From: Gordius sp. MW1
Taxonomy: Eukaryota; Nematomorpha; Gordioida; Gordea; Gordiidae
Assembly (NCBI GenBank): GCA_964036665.1
Contig: OZ038528.1
Span: forward strand, 9,740,501 to 9,804,500
DNA: 64,000 nucleotides
Direction of reading: 5' to 3'
The notes below the pieces were generated by a model, which was given only the letters and a program-made list of their open reading frames with translations, searched no databases and was not told the DNA's origin. The position numbers and the translations under genes are program-made. Positions 28,082-40,900 of the stretch are shown piece by piece (within the stretch, counting starts at the first letter, position 1; each line of letters starts with the position of its first letter).

Positions 28082-30990
28082 GATGCAAGCAGTTGAAAGA
28101 AAAATATGTGAAATATTTTGAGGTAAAAATATTTATTTTTTTCAATTCTATGTGAAAGAGCATAAAAAAATATATAAAAGTAAGCCAATTTGAGAATCCT
28201 ATTATCCTCGATTGACTTCCGAAAAGAGGTTTTAAGCTGCGAGAACTATCATTTTGACAAAAGACAACGTTTTCTTGTTGCGATTAGTTTGTTGTATCGC
28301 AACGTGATGCTTAATTTTTGAAAATGGCTCTATGCGATCATGATTTCAAAGTAATAGTTTTCAGATTCTGATAAATTTTTACTTGGGATCATGGAAACCA
28401 CGTCTGAAAACGACAACTTTCATCGGATGCATACGGTTGAAAGAAAAATATGTGAAAAATTTCGAGGTAAAAATATTTATTTTTTTTTGATTCTATGTGA
28501 AAGAGCATGAAAAAATATATAAAAGTAAGCCAATTTGAGAATCCTATTATCCTCGATTGACTTCCGAAAAGAGGTTTTAAGCTGCGAGAACTATCATTTT
28601 GACAAAAGACAACGTTTTATTGCTGCGATTAGTTTGTTGTATCGCAACGTGATGCTTAATTTCTGAAAATGGCTCTATGCGATCATGATTTCAAAGTAAT
28701 AGTTTACAGATTCTGATAAATTTTTACTTGGGATCATAGAAACCACGTCTTAAAACCACAACTTTCATCGGATGCAAGCAGTTGAAAGAAAAATATGTGA
28801 AATATTTTGAGGTAAAAATATTTATTTTTTTCAATTCTATGTGAAAGAGCATAAAAAAATATATAAAAGTAAGCCAATTTGAGAATCCTATTATCCTCGA
28901 TTGACTTCCGAAAAGAGGTTTTAAGCTGCGAGAACTATCATTTTGACAAAAGACAACGTTTTCTTGTTGCGATTAGTTTGTTGTATCGCAACGTGATGCT
29001 TAATTTTTGAAAATGGCTCTATGCGATCATGATTTCAAAGTAATAGTTTTCAGATTCTGATAAATTTTTACTTGGGATCATGGAAACCACGTCTGAAAAC
29101 GACAACTTTCATCGGATGCATACGGTTGAAAGAAAAATATGTGAAAAATTTCGAGGTAAAAATATTTATTTTTTTTTGATTCTATGTGAAAGAGCATGAA
29201 AAAATATATAAAAGTAAGCCAATTTGAGAATCCTATTATCCTCGATTGACTTCCGAAAAGAGGTTTTAAGCTGCGAGAACTATCATTTTGACAAAAGACA
29301 ACGTTTTATTGCTGCGATTAGTTTGTTGTATCGCAACGTGATGCTTAATTTCTGAAAATGGCTCTATGCGATCATGATTTCAAAGTAATAGTTTACAGAT
29401 TCTGATAAATTTTTACTTGGGATCATAGAAACCACGTCTTAAAACCACAACTTTCATCGGATGAATACGGTTCAAAGAAAAATATATGAAAAATTTTGAG
29501 GTAAAAATATTTATTTTTTTCAATTCTATGTGAAAGAGCATAAAAAAATATATAAAAGTAAGCCAATTTGAGAATCCTATTATCCTCGATTGACTTCCGA
29601 AAAGAGGTTTTAATTTACGAGAACTATCATTTTGACAAAAGACAACGTTTTCTTGTTGCGATTAGTTTGTTGTATCGCAACGTGATGCTTAATTTTTGAA
29701 AATGGCTCTATGCGATCATGATTTCAAAGTAATAGTTTTCAGATTCTGATAAATTTTTACTTGGGATCATGGAAACCACGTCTGAAAACGACAACTTTCA
29801 TCGGATGCATACGGTTGAAAGAAAAATATGTGAAAAATTTCGAGGTAAAAATATTTATTTTTTTTTGATTCTATGTGAAAGAGCATGAAAAAATATATAA
29901 AAGTAAGCCAATTTGAGAATCCTATTATCCTCGATTGACTTCCGAAAAGAGGTTTTAAGCTGCGAGAACTATCATTTTGACAAAAGACAACGTTTTATTG
30001 CTGCGATTAGTTTGTTGTATCGCAACGTGATGCTTAATTTCTGAAAATGGCTCTATGCGATCATGATTTCAAAGTAATAGTTTACAGATTCTGATAAATT
30101 TTTACTTGGGATCATAGAAACCACGTCTTAAAACCACAACTTTCATCGGATGAATACGGTTCAAAGAAAAATATATGAAAAATTTTGAGGTAAAAATATT
30201 TATTTTTTTCAATTCTATGTGAAAGAGCATAAAAAAATATATAAAAGTAAGCCAATTTGAGAATCCTATTATCCTCGATTGACTTCCGAAAAGAGGTTTT
30301 AATTTACGAGAACTATCATTTTGACAAAAGACAACGTTTTCTTGTTGCGATTAGTTTGTTGTATCGCAACGTGATGCTTAATTTTTGAAAATGGCTCTAT
30401 GCGATCATGATTTCAAAGTAATAGTTTTCAGATTCTGATAAATTTTTACTTGGGATCATGGAAACCACGTCTGAAAACGACAACTTTCATCGGATGCATA
30501 CGGTTGAAAGAAAAATATGTGAAAAATTTCGAGGTAAAAATATTTATTTTTTTTTGATTCTATGTGAAAGAGCATGAAAAAATATATAAAAGTAAGCCAA
30601 TTTGAGAATCCTATTATCCTCGATTGACTTCCGAAAAGAGGTTTTAAGCTGCGAGAACTATCATTTTGACAAAAGACAACGTTTTATTGCTGCGATTAGT
30701 TTGTTGTATCGCAACGTGATGCTTAATTTCTGAAAATGGCTCTATGCGATCATGATTTCAAAGTAATAGTTTACAGATTCTGATAAATTTTTACTTGGGA
30801 TCATAGAAACCACGTCTTAAAACCACAACTTTCATCGGATGAATACGGTTCAAAGAAAAATATATGAAAAATTTTGAGGTAAAAATATTTATTTTTTTCA
30901 ATTCTATGTGAAAGAGCATAAAAAAATATATAAAAGTAAGCCAATTTGAGAATCCTATTATCCTCGATTGACTTCCGAAAAGAGGTTTTA
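28082..30990 (+). repeat. Dimeric higher-order repeat, period 689 bp, about four copies
   Basis: Two monomer types alternate. One reads 'tttttttgattc...ctgcgag...attgctgcg...tttacagattc...cttaaaaccac'. The other reads 'ttcaattc...gcataaaa...cttgttgcg...tttcagattc...tctgaaaacg'. Markers repeat at exactly 689 bp: 'gatgcaagcag' at 28082 and 28771, and 'taatttacgag' at 29611, 30300 and 30989. The early dimers carry 'gcaagcag' and 'taagctg' where the later ones carry 'gaatacgg' and 'taatttacg', so the run is itself a patchwork. Confidence 0.85.
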
Positions 30991-31089
30991 ATTTACGAGA
31001 ACTATCATTTTGACAAAAGACAACGTTTTATTGGTGCGATTAATTTGTTGTATCGCAACGTGAGTGCTTAATTTTTCAAAAATGCACTA

Positions 31090-34000
31090 TGCGATCATGA
31101 TTTTAAAGTAATAGTTTTCTGATTCTGATAAATTTTTACTTTTTATCATCGAAACCACGTCTGAAAACCACAACTTTCATCGGATGCATACAGTTGAAAG
31201 AAAAATATGTGAAAAATTTTGAGGTAAAAATATGTATTTTTTTCGATTCTATGTGAAAGAGCATAAAAAAATATATAAAAGTAAGCCAATATGATAATAG
31301 TATTATCCTCGATTGACTTCCGAAAGGAGGTTTTAAGTTGCGAGAACTATCATTTTTACAAAAGACAACGTTTTATTGTTGCGATTAGTTTGTTGTATCG
31401 CAACGTGATGCTTAATTTTTGAAAATGGCTCTATGCGATCATGATTTCAAAGTAATAGTTTTCAGATTCTGATATATTTTTACTTTTTATCATCGAAACC
31501 ACGTCTGAAAACCACAACTTTCATCGGATGCAAGCAGTTGAAAGAAAAATATGTGAAATATTTTGAGGTAAAAATATGTATTTTTTTCGATTCTATGTGA
31601 AAGAGCATGAAAAAATATTATCCTCGATTGACTTCCGAAAAGAGGTTTTAAGTTGCGAGAACTATCATTTTGACAAAAGACAACGTTTTCTTGTTGCGAT
31701 TAGTTTGTTGTATCGCAACGTGATGCTTAATTTTTGAAAATGGCTCTATGCTAACATGATTTCAAAGTAATAGTTTTCAGATTCTGATAAATTTTTACTT
31801 GGGATCATGGAAACCACGTCTGAAAACGACAACTTTCATCGGATGCATACGGTTGAAAGAAAAATATGTGAAAAATTTTGAGGTAAAAATATTTATTTTT
31901 TTCGATTCTATGTGAAAGAGCATGAAAAAATATATAAAAGTAAGCCAATTTGAGAATCCTATTATCCTCGATTGACTTCCGAAAAGAGGTTTTAAGTTGC
32001 GAGAACTATCATTTTTACAAAAGACAACGTTTTATTGTTGCGATTAGTTTGTTGTATCGCAACGTGATGCTTAATTTTTGAAAATGGCTCTATGCGATCA
32101 TGATTTCAAAGTAATAGTTTTCAGATTCTGATATATTTTTACTTGGGATCATGGAAACCACGTCTGAAAACGACAACTTTCATCGGATGCATACGGTTGA
32201 AAGAAAAATATGTGAAAAATTTTGAGGTAAAAATATGTATTTTTTTCGATTCTATGTGAAAGAGCATAAAAAATATATAAAAGTAAGCCAATTTGAGAAT
32301 CCTCTTATCCTCGATTGACTTCTGAAAAGAGGTTTTAAGTTGCGAGAACTATCATTTTGACAAAAGACAACGTTTTATTGTTGAGATTAATTTGTTGTAT
32401 CGCAACGTGAGTGCTTAATTTTTCAAAAATGCACTATGCGATCATGATTTTAGAGTAATAGTTTTATGATTCTAATAAATTTTTACTTTTTATCATCGAA
32501 ACCACGTCTGAAAACCACAACTTTCATCGGATGCATACGGTTGAAAGAAAAATATGTGAAAAATTTCGAGGTAAAAATATTTATTTTTTTCGATTCTATG
32601 TGAAAGAGCATAAAAAAATATATAAAAGTAAGCCAATATGATAATAGTATTATCCTCGATTGACTTCCGAAAGGAGGTTTTAAGTTGCGAGAACTATCAT
32701 TTTTACAAAAGACAACGTTTTATTGTTGCGATTAGTTTGTTGTATCGCAACGTGATGCTTAATTTTTGAAAATGGCTCTATGCGATCATGATTTTAAAGT
32801 AATAGTTTTCTGATTCTGATAAATTTTTACTTTTTATCATCGAAACCACGTCTGAAAACCACAACTTTCATCGGATGCATACAGTTGAAAGAAAAATATG
32901 TGAAAAATTTTGAGGTAAAAATATGTATTTTTTTCGATTCTATGTGAAAGAGCATAAAAAAATATATAAAAGTAAGCCAATATGATAATAGTATTATCCT
33001 CGATTGACTTCCGAAAGGAGGTTTTAAGTTGCGAGAACTATCATTTTTACAAAAGACAACGTTTTATTGTTGCGATTAGTTTGTTGTATCGCAACGTGAT
33101 GCTTAATTTTTGAAAATGGCTCTATGCGATCATGATTTCAAAGTAATAGTTTTCAGATTCTGATATATTTTTACTTTTTATCATCGAAACCACGTCTGAA
33201 AACCACAACTTTCATCGGATGCAAGCAGTTGAAAGAAAAATATGTGAAATATTTTGAGGTAAAAATATGTATTTTTTTCGATTCTATGTGAAAGAGCATG
33301 AAAAAATATTATCCTCGATTGACTTCCGAAAAGAGGTTTTAAGTTGCGAGAACTATCATTTTGACAAAAGACAACGTTTTCTTGTTGCGATTAGTTTGTT
33401 GTATCGCAACGTGATGCTTAATTTTTGAAAATGGCTCTATGCTAACATGATTTCAAAGTAATAGTTTTCAGATTCTGATAAATTTTTACTTGGGATCATG
33501 GAAACCACGTCTGAAAACGACAACTTTCATCGGATGCATACGGTTGAAAGAAAAATATGTGAAAAATTTTGAGGTAAAAATATTTATTTTTTTCGATTCT
33601 ATGTGAAAGAGCATGAAAAAATATATAAAAGTAAGCCAATTTGAGAATCCTATTATCCTCGATTGACTTCCGAAAAGAGGTTTTAAGTTGCGAGAACTAT
33701 CATTTTTACAAAAGACAACGTTTTATTGTTGCGATTAGTTTGTTGTATCGCAACGTGATGCTTAATTTTTGAAAATGGCTCTATGCGATCATGATTTCAA
33801 AGTAATAGTTTTCAGATTCTGATATATTTTTACTTGGGATCATGGAAACCACGTCTGAAAACGACAACTTTCATCGGATGCATACGGTTGAAAGAAAAAT
33901 ATGTGAAAAATTTTGAGGTAAAAATATGTATTTTTTTCGATTCTATGTGAAAGAGCATAAAAAATATATAAAAGTAAGCCAATTTGAGAATCCTCTTATC

Positions 34001-35973
34001 CTCGATTGACTTCTGAAAAGAGGTTTTAAGTTGCGAGAACTATCATTTTGACAAAAGACAACGTTTTATTGTTGAGATTAATTTGTTGTATCGCAACGTG
34101 AGTGCTTAATTTTTCAAAAATGCACTATGCGATCATGATTTTAGAGTAATAGTTTTATGATTCTAATAAATTTTTACTTTTTATCATCGAAACCACGTCT
34201 GAAAACCACAACTTTCATCGGATGCATACGGTTGAAAGAAAAATATGTGAAAAATTTCGAGGTAAAAATATTTATTTTTTTCGATTCTATGTGAAAGAGC
34301 ATAAAAAAATATATAAAAGTAAGCCAATATGATAATAGTATTATCCTCGATTGACTTCCGAAAGGAGGTTTTAAGTTGCGAGAACTATCATTTTTACAAA
34401 AGACAACGTTTTATTGTTGCGATTAGTTTGTTGTATCGCAACGTGATGCTTAATTTTTGAAAATGGCTCTATGCGATCATGATTTTAAAGTAATAGTTTT
34501 CTGATTCTGATAAATTTTTACTTTTTATCATCGAAACCACGTCTGAAAACCACAACTTTCATCGGATGCATACAGTTGAAAGAAAAATATGTGAAAAATT
34601 TTGAGGTAAAAATATGTATTTTTTTCGATTCTATGTGAAAGAGCATAAAAAAATATATAAAAGTAAGCCAATATGATAATAGTATTATCCTCGATTGACT
34701 TCCGAAAGGAGGTTTTAAGTTGCGAGAACTATCATTTTTACAAAAGACAACGTTTTATTGTTGCGATTAGTTTGTTGTATCGCAACGTGATGCTTAATTT
34801 TTGAAAATGGCTCTATGCGATCATGATTTCAAAGTAATAGTTTTCAGATTCTGATATATTTTTACTTTTTATCATCGAAACCACGTCTGAAAACCACAAC
34901 TTTCATCGGATGCAAGCAGTTGAAAGAAAAATATGTGAAATATTTTGAGGTAAAAATATGTATTTTTTTCGATTCTATGTGAAAGAGCATGAAAAAATAT
35001 TATCCTCGATTGACTTCCGAAAAGAGGTTTTAAGTTGCGAGAACTATCATTTTGACAAAAGACAACGTTTTCTTGTTGCGATTAGTTTGTTGTATCGCAA
35101 CGTGATGCTTAATTTTTGAAAATGGCTCTATGCTAACATGATTTCAAAGTAATAGTTTTCAGATTCTGATAAATTTTTACTTGGGATCATGGAAACCACG
35201 TCTGAAAACGACAACTTTCATCGGATGCATACGGTTGAAAGAAAAATATGTGAAAAATTTTGAGGTAAAAATATTTATTTTTTTCGATTCTATGTGAAAG
35301 AGCATGAAAAAATATATAAAAGTAAGCCAATTTGAGAATCCTATTATCCTCGATTGACTTCCGAAAAGAGGTTTTAAGTTGCGAGAACTATCATTTTTAC
35401 AAAAGACAACGTTTTATTGTTGCGATTAGTTTGTTGTATCGCAACGTGATGCTTAATTTTTGAAAATGGCTCTATGCGATCATGATTTCAAAGTAATAGT
35501 TTTCAGATTCTGATATATTTTTACTTGGGATCATGGAAACCACGTCTGAAAACGACAACTTTCATCGGATGCATACGGTTGAAAGAAAAATATGTGAAAA
35601 ATTTTGAGGTAAAAATATGTATTTTTTTCGATTCTATGTGAAAGAGCATAAAAAATATATAAAAGTAAGCCAATTTGAGAATCCTCTTATCCTCGATTGA
35701 CTTCTGAAAAGAGGTTTTAAGTTGCGAGAACTATCATTTTGACAAAAGACAACGTTTTATTGTTGAGATTAATTTGTTGTATCGCAACGTGAGTGCTTAA
35801 TTTTTCAAAAATGCACTATGCGATCATGATTTTAGAGTAATAGTTTTATGATTCTAATAAATTTTTACTTTTTATCATCGAAACCACGTCTGAAAACCAC
35901 AACTTTCATCGGATGCATACGGTTGAAAGAAAAATATGTGAAAAATTTCGAGGTAAAAATATTTATTTTTTTC
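31090..35973 (+). repeat. Five-monomer higher-order repeat, period 1,691 bp, 2.9 copies
   Basis: The GCATGA/GCATAA sites show five monomers per unit with lengths of about 314, 345, 344, 345 and 343 bp. The short monomer lacks 29 bp: 'gaaaaaat' joins 'attatcctcg', with the same deletion point near 31616, 33307 and 34998. Diagnostic variants recur in order at exactly 1,691 bp: 'aatatgataatag', 'cgaaaggagg', 'gttgagatt', 'tagagtaatag', 'ttctaataaa' and 'gatgcaagcag'. I saw almost no differences between units by eye, so this is the youngest-looking amplification in the window. The left edge is near 31090, where 'tgcactatg' gives way to 'tggctctatg' in the next unit. The right edge is at about 35973. 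Confidence 0.9.
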
Positions 35974-36754
35974 AATTCTATGTGAAAGAGCATGAAAAAA
36001 TATATAAAAGTAAGCCAATTTGAGAACCCTATTATCCTCGATTGACTTCCGAAAAGAGGTTTTAAGTTGCGAGAACTATCATTTTGACAAAAGACAACGT
36101 TTTCTTGTTGCGATTAGTTTGTTGTATCGCTACGTGATGCTTAATTTTTAAAAATGGCTCTATGCGATCATGATTTCAAAGTAATAGTTTTCAGATTCTG
36201 ATAAATTTTTACTTGGGATCATGGAAACCACGTCTGAAAACGACAACTTTCATCGGATGCATACGGTTGAAAGAAAAATATGTGAAAAATATTGAGGTAA
36301 AAATATTTATTTTTTTCGATTCTATGTGAAAGAGCATGAAAAAATATATAAAAGTAAGCCAATTTGAGAATCCTATTATCCTCGATTGACTTCCGAAAAG
36401 AGGTTTTAAGTTGCGAGAACTATCATTTTGACAAAAGACAACGTTTTCTTGTTGCGATTAGTTTGTTGTATCGCAACGTGATGCTTAATTTTTGAAAATG
36501 GCTCTATGCGATGTTTTTAAATTAATAGTTTTCAGATTCTGATAAATTTTTACTTGGGATCATGGAAACCACGTCTAAAAACGACAACTTTCATCGGATG
36601 CATACGGTTGAAAGAAATATGTGAAAAATTTTGAGGTAAAAATATTTATTTTTTTCGATACAATGTGAAAGAGCATGAAAAAATATATAAAAGTAAGACA
36701 ATTTGAGAATCCTATTATCCTCGATTGACTTCCGAAAAAAGGTTTTAAGTTGCG

Positions 36755-37470
36755 AGAACTATCATTTTGACAAAAGACAAGGTTTTAATGTTGCGATTAG
36801 TTTGTTGTATCGCAACGTGATGCTTAATTTTTGAAAATGGCTCTATGCGATGTTTTTAAATTAATAGTTTTCAGATTCTGATAAATTTTTACTTGGGATC
36901 ATGGAAACCACGTCTAAAAACGACAACTTTCATCGGATGCATACGGTTGAAAGAAAAATATGTGAAAAATTTTGAGGTAAAAATATTTATTTTTTTCGAT
37001 ACAATGTGAAAGAGCATGAAAAAATATATAAAAGTAAGCCAATTTGAGAATCCTATTATCCTTGATTGACTTCCGAAAAGAGGTTTTAAGTTGCGAGAAC
37101 TATCATTTTGACAAATACAACGTTTTCTTGTTGCGATTAGTTTGTTGTATCGCAACGTGATGCTTAATTTTTGAAAATGGCTCTATGCGATCATGATTTC
37201 AAAGTAATAGTTTTCAGATTCTGATAAATTTTTACTTGGGATCATAGAAACCACGTCTTAAAACCACAACTTTCATCGGATGCCTACGGTTTAAAGAAAA
37301 ATATGTGAAATATTTTGAGGTAAAAATATTTATTTTTTTCGATTCTATGTGAAAGAGCATGAAAAAATATATAAAAGTAAGCCAATTTGAGAATCCTATT
37401 ATCCTCGATTGACTTCCGAAAAAAGGTTTTAAGTTGCGAGAACTATCATTTTGACAAAAGACAACGTTTT
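36755..37470 (+). repeat. Two-monomer segment shared across the transposon island (left copy)
   Basis: This stretch matches 42689-43404 at an offset of 5,934 bp. The shared markers are private: 'gacaaggttttaatg', 'gcgatgtttttaaattaatag', 'cgatacaatgtg', 'ttgacaaatacaacg' and 'gcctacggtttaaag'. One visible difference is 'gagcatg' versus 'gaacatg' near 43290. The matching segments lie on opposite sides of the non-satellite island. Confidence 0.8.
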
Positions 37471-38121
37471 CTTGTTGCGATTAGTTTGTTGTATCGCAAC
37501 GTGATGCTTAATTTTTGAAAATGGCTCTATGCGATCATGATTTCAAAGTAATAGTTTTCAGATTCTGATATATTTTTACTTGGGATCATGGAAACCATGT
37601 CTGAAAACGACAACTTTCATCGGATGCATACGGTTGAAAGAAAAATATGTGAAAAATTTTGAGGTAAAAATATGTATTTTTTTCGATTCTATGTGAAAGA
37701 GCATAAAAAAATATATAAAAGTAAGCCAATTTGAGAATCCTATTATCCTCGATTGACTTCCGAAAAGAGGTTTTAATTTGCGAGAACTATCATTTTGACA
37801 AAAGACAACGTTTTATTGTTGCGATTAATTTGTTGTATCGCAACGTGTGTGCTTAATTTTTCAAAAATGCACTATGCGATCATGATTTTAAAGTAATTGT
37901 TTTCTGATTCTGATAAATTTTTACTTTTTATCATCGAAACCACGTCTGAAAACCACAACTTTCATCGGATGCATACAGTTGACAGAAAAATATGTGAAAA
38001 ATTTTGAGGTAAAAATATGTATTTTTTTCGATTCTATGTGAAAGAGCATAAAAAACTATATAAAAGTAAGCCAATTTGATAATCGTATTACCCTCGATTG
38101 ACTTCCGAAAAGAGGTTTTAA

Positions 38122-38318
38122 GTTGCGAGAACTATCATTTTTACAAAAGACAACGTTTTATTGTTGCGATTAATTTGTTGTATCGCAACGTGAGTGCTTA
38201 ATTTTTCAAAAATGCACTATGCGATCATGATTTTAAAGTAATAGTTTTCTGATTCTGATAAATTTTTAATTTTTATCATCGAAACCACGTCTGAAAACCA
38301 CAACTTTCATCGGATGCA
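38122..38318 (+). repeat. Truncated satellite monomer (~197 bp)
   Basis: After 'catcggatgca' at 38318 the sequence jumps straight to 'ctgcgagaactatc'. Measured between successive tgcgag landmarks, this copy is about 197 bp instead of ~343 bp, so about 146 bp are missing. The lost part runs from the end of the CATCGGATGCATACGG block through the poly-T, the TATA-like box and the CCTC...GAGG segment. This is the largest internal deletion of a monomer that I found. Confidence 0.85.
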
Positions 38319-40312
38319 CTGCGAGAACTATCATTTTGACAAAAGACAACGTTTTATTGTTGCGATTAGTTTGTTGTATCGCAACGTGAGTGCTTAATTT
38401 TTGAAAATGGCTCCATGCGATTATGATTTCAAAGTAATAGTTTTCAGATTCTGATAAATTTTTACTTGGGATCATGGAAACCACGTCTGAAAACGACAAC
38501 TTTCATCGGATGCATACGGTTGAAAGAAAAATATGTGAAAAATTTTGAGGTAAAAATATTTATTTTTTTCGATACAATGTGAAAGAGCATAAAAAAATAT
38601 ATAATAGTAAGCCAATTTGAGAATCCTATTATCCTCGATTGACTTCCGAAAAGAGGTTTTAAGTTGCGAGAACTATCATTTTGACAAAAGACAACGTTTT
38701 CTTGTTGCGATTAGTTTGTTGTATCGCAACGTGATGCTTAATTTTTGAAAATAGCTCTATGCAATCATGATTTCAAATTAATAGTTTTCAGATTCTGATA
38801 AATTTTTACTTGGGATCATGGAAACCACGTCTAAAAACGACAACTTTCATCGGATGCATACGGTTGAAAGAAAAATATGTGAAAAATTTTGAGGTAAAAA
38901 TATTTATTTTTTTCGATTCTATGTGAAAGAGCATAAAAAAATATATAAAAGTAAGCCAAGTTGAGAATCTTATTATCCTCGATTGACTTCCGAAAAGAGG
39001 TTTTAAGTTGCGAGAACTATCATTTTGACAAATACAACGTTTTCTTGTTGCGATTAGTTTGTTGTATCGCAACGTGATGCTTAATTTTTGAAAATGGCTC
39101 TATGCGATCATGATTTCAAAGTAATAGTTTTCAGATTCTGATAAATTTTTACTTGGGATCATAGAAACCACGTCTTAAAACCACAACTTTCATCGGATGC
39201 ATAAGGTTGAAAGAAAAATATGTGAAAAATTTTGAGGTAAAAATATTTATTTTTTTCGATTCTATGTGAAAGAGCATGAAAAAATATATAAAAGTAAGCC
39301 AATTGGAGAATCCTATTATCCTCGATTCACTTCCGAAAAAAGGTTTTAAGTTGCGAGAACTATCATTTTGACAAAAGACAACGTTTTATTGTTGCGATTA
39401 GTTTGTTGTATCGCAACGTGAGTGCTTAATTTTTCAAAAATGCACTATGCGATCATGATTTTAAAGTAATAGTTTTCTGATTCTGAAAATTTTTACTATT
39501 TATCATCGAAACCACGTCTGAAAACGACAACTTTCATTGGCTGCATACGGTTGAAAGAAAAATAAGTGAAAATTTTTGAGGTAAAAATATTTATTTTTTT
39601 CGATTCTATGTAAAAGAGCATAAAAAAATATATAAAAGTAAGCCAATTTGAAAATCCTATTATGCTCGATTTACTTCCGAAAAGAGGTTTTAAGCTGCCA
39701 GAACTATTCATTTTGACAAAAGACAACGTTTCATTGTTGCGATTAGTTTGTTGTATCGCAACGTGAGTGCTTAATTTTTGAAAATGGCTCTATGCGATCA
39801 CGATTTCAAAGTAATAGTTTTCAGATTCTGATAAATTTTTACTTGGGATCATAGAAACCACGTCTGAAAACGACAACTTTCATCGGATGCATACGGTTGA
39901 AAGAAAAATATGTGAAAACTTTTGAGGTAAAAATATTTATTTTTTTCGATTCTATGTGAAAGAGCATGAAAAAATATATAAAAGTAAGGCAATTTGAGAA
40001 TCCTATTATCCTCGATTGACTTCCGAAAAGAGGTTTTAAGCTGCGAGAACTATCATTTTGACAAAAGACAAGGTTTTAATGTTGCGATTAGTTTGTTGTA
40101 TCGCAACGTGATGCTTAATTTTTGAAAATGGCTCTATGCAATTTGATTTAGTATCTTCTAAACGTATTAAAAAACCAAAAAAGTGTGACACTTCACTTCT
40201 TACTCTTTTGAATCTACCAATTCATTAATGGATTTCAAAATTATATTATCTTATAATAGCAGAATTAAACATAAGATTTTCGGAAATTAATTGTAATTTA
40301 TATATGTCCTTA

Positions 40313-40320
40313 GAAGGTTT
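40313..40320 (+). repeat. Target-site duplication, left copy (GAAGGTTT)
   Basis: Eight bases, GAAGGTTT, directly before the MITE left terminus and repeated exactly after its right terminus. Eight base pairs is the standard hAT target-site length. Confidence 0.88.
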
Positions 40321-40472
40321 CATGGGCGTAGCCAGCTTTTGAATTAGAGAGGGGCAATAATGATTTAGGGAGGAACAAAATGATTATTTTTTCAAATTTC
40401 AGCCATAATTTTAATAAATTTTAACAAATTTTTGTATTTAGAGGGGGTGGCCCCCTTCTGGCTACGCCCGTG
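40321..40472. mobile_element. 152-bp hAT-type MITE inside the transposase pseudogene
   Basis: The ends are inverted repeats. The left end reads CATGGGCGTAGCCAG (40321-40335), and the reverse complement of the right end (40458-40472) reads CACGGGCGTAGCCAG, so 14 of 15 bases match. The element is flanked by a perfect 8-bp duplication, GAAGGTTT. An 8-bp target-site duplication and CA...TG termini with a GGCGTAGC-like tip are hallmarks of hAT non-autonomous elements. The interior is AT-rich and has no coding capacity; it carries 'gagagggg' near the left end and 'gggggtggccccc' near the right. The duplication begins on the Glu codon of the pseudogene's EGF. Removing the element plus one duplication copy leaves that local frame continuous. 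Confidence 0.88.
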
Positions 40473-40480
40473 GAAGGTTT
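40473..40480 (+). repeat. Target-site duplication, right copy (GAAGGTTT)
   Basis: Exact copy of the octamer left of the MITE. Reading continues into TTAACCCTTCATACCC, the continuation of the hAT pseudogene frame (GFNPSYP). Confidence 0.88.
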
Positions 40481-40900
40481 TAACCCTTCATACCCTTTTT
40501 TAAATCTCTTTTATCAGAAGTAATTAACCATTATGAATTAAAACAGCCAGATGCCAAAATAATAATGGCAAAATTATATAATATATTATAATTCTTTACT
40601 TCGAATAAAATAAATTGCAATGATATTTTTTCACCTATTAAAATTTTGCTCTCAATAATGTTTCTAAATTTTATTATTTTGACTAAAATTATTTTAACTA
40701 TCCCAATAACTTCATGTTCATGCGAAGGATCGTTCTCATTGCTAAAATAAATTAAAACTATCTTTGTTCCATAATTAGACAAGATAGGTTATCTTCCTTA
40801 GCTTTATTGAGCTTAGAACATGACTTTTAAATGATTCGTTTGCAACATCGAGTAAAAGGCGTAATGAACTATTGTATTATTAAAAGACTAGTTTTAATAT

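Larger units (their letters stand above)
1..40140 (+). repeat. Satellite array, left block (~343-bp monomer, ~117 copies)
   Basis: Head-to-tail copies of one AT-rich monomer, all in the same orientation. Landmarks recur every 339-346 bp: TATGTGAAAAATTTTGAGG, TATATAAAAGTAAGCC, GTTGCGAT/ATCGCAAC, GGGATCATGGAAACCACG and CATCGGATGCATACGG. Most neighbouring copies differ by a few substitutions plus length changes in the poly-T before CGATTC. The first three copies lack part of that poly-T tract, so they are ~340 bp. At least two subfamilies exist: type 1 reads 'gaaaatggctctatg...acttgggatcatgg', type 2 reads 'caaaaatgcactatg...actttttatcatcg' with 'gtgagtgc'. Type 2 first appears at about 9.46 kb. 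Both window edges lie inside the array, so its true size is unknown. The copy number is block length divided by monomer length. Confidence 0.98.
40141..40883 (+). pseudogene. hAT-family transposase pseudogene, C-terminal part with hATC domain
   Basis: Conceptual + strand translation gives hAT-like text in several frames. SKRIKKPKK is near 40157. LYYLIIAELNIRF, a helix typical of DUF4371/ZMYM1-like hAT proteins, is near 40240-40280. SLEGFNPSYPFLN is split by a MITE. EVINHYELKQPDAKI is near 40517. The hATC core follows: ILTIPITSCSC-EGSFSLLK at about 40691-40747, then RLSSLALLSLEHDF at 40786-40827, then FATSSKRRNELL up to a stop at 40883. These match the hATC dimerisation segment of hAT transposases (ERSFS-like and RLSSLALLSIEHD-like motifs). 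The frame is broken by stops at 40226 and 40748, and by frameshifts near 40500, 40760 and 40828. The N-terminal zinc finger and most of the catalytic region are absent, so it cannot encode an active enzyme. The left end is cut at the satellite junction. Confidence 0.8.

Noticed and set aside
1-40140. CRISPR array or bacterial repeat locus
   Set aside because: The repeating unit is ~343 bp with no short-repeat/unique-spacer structure and no cas genes. The transposon remnants are eukaryotic hAT type.
40531-40782. Minus-strand open frame of 83 residues in the island
   Set aside because: It lies antisense to the hATC pseudogene, which explains this DNA better on the + strand. The antisense product matches nothing I recognise.
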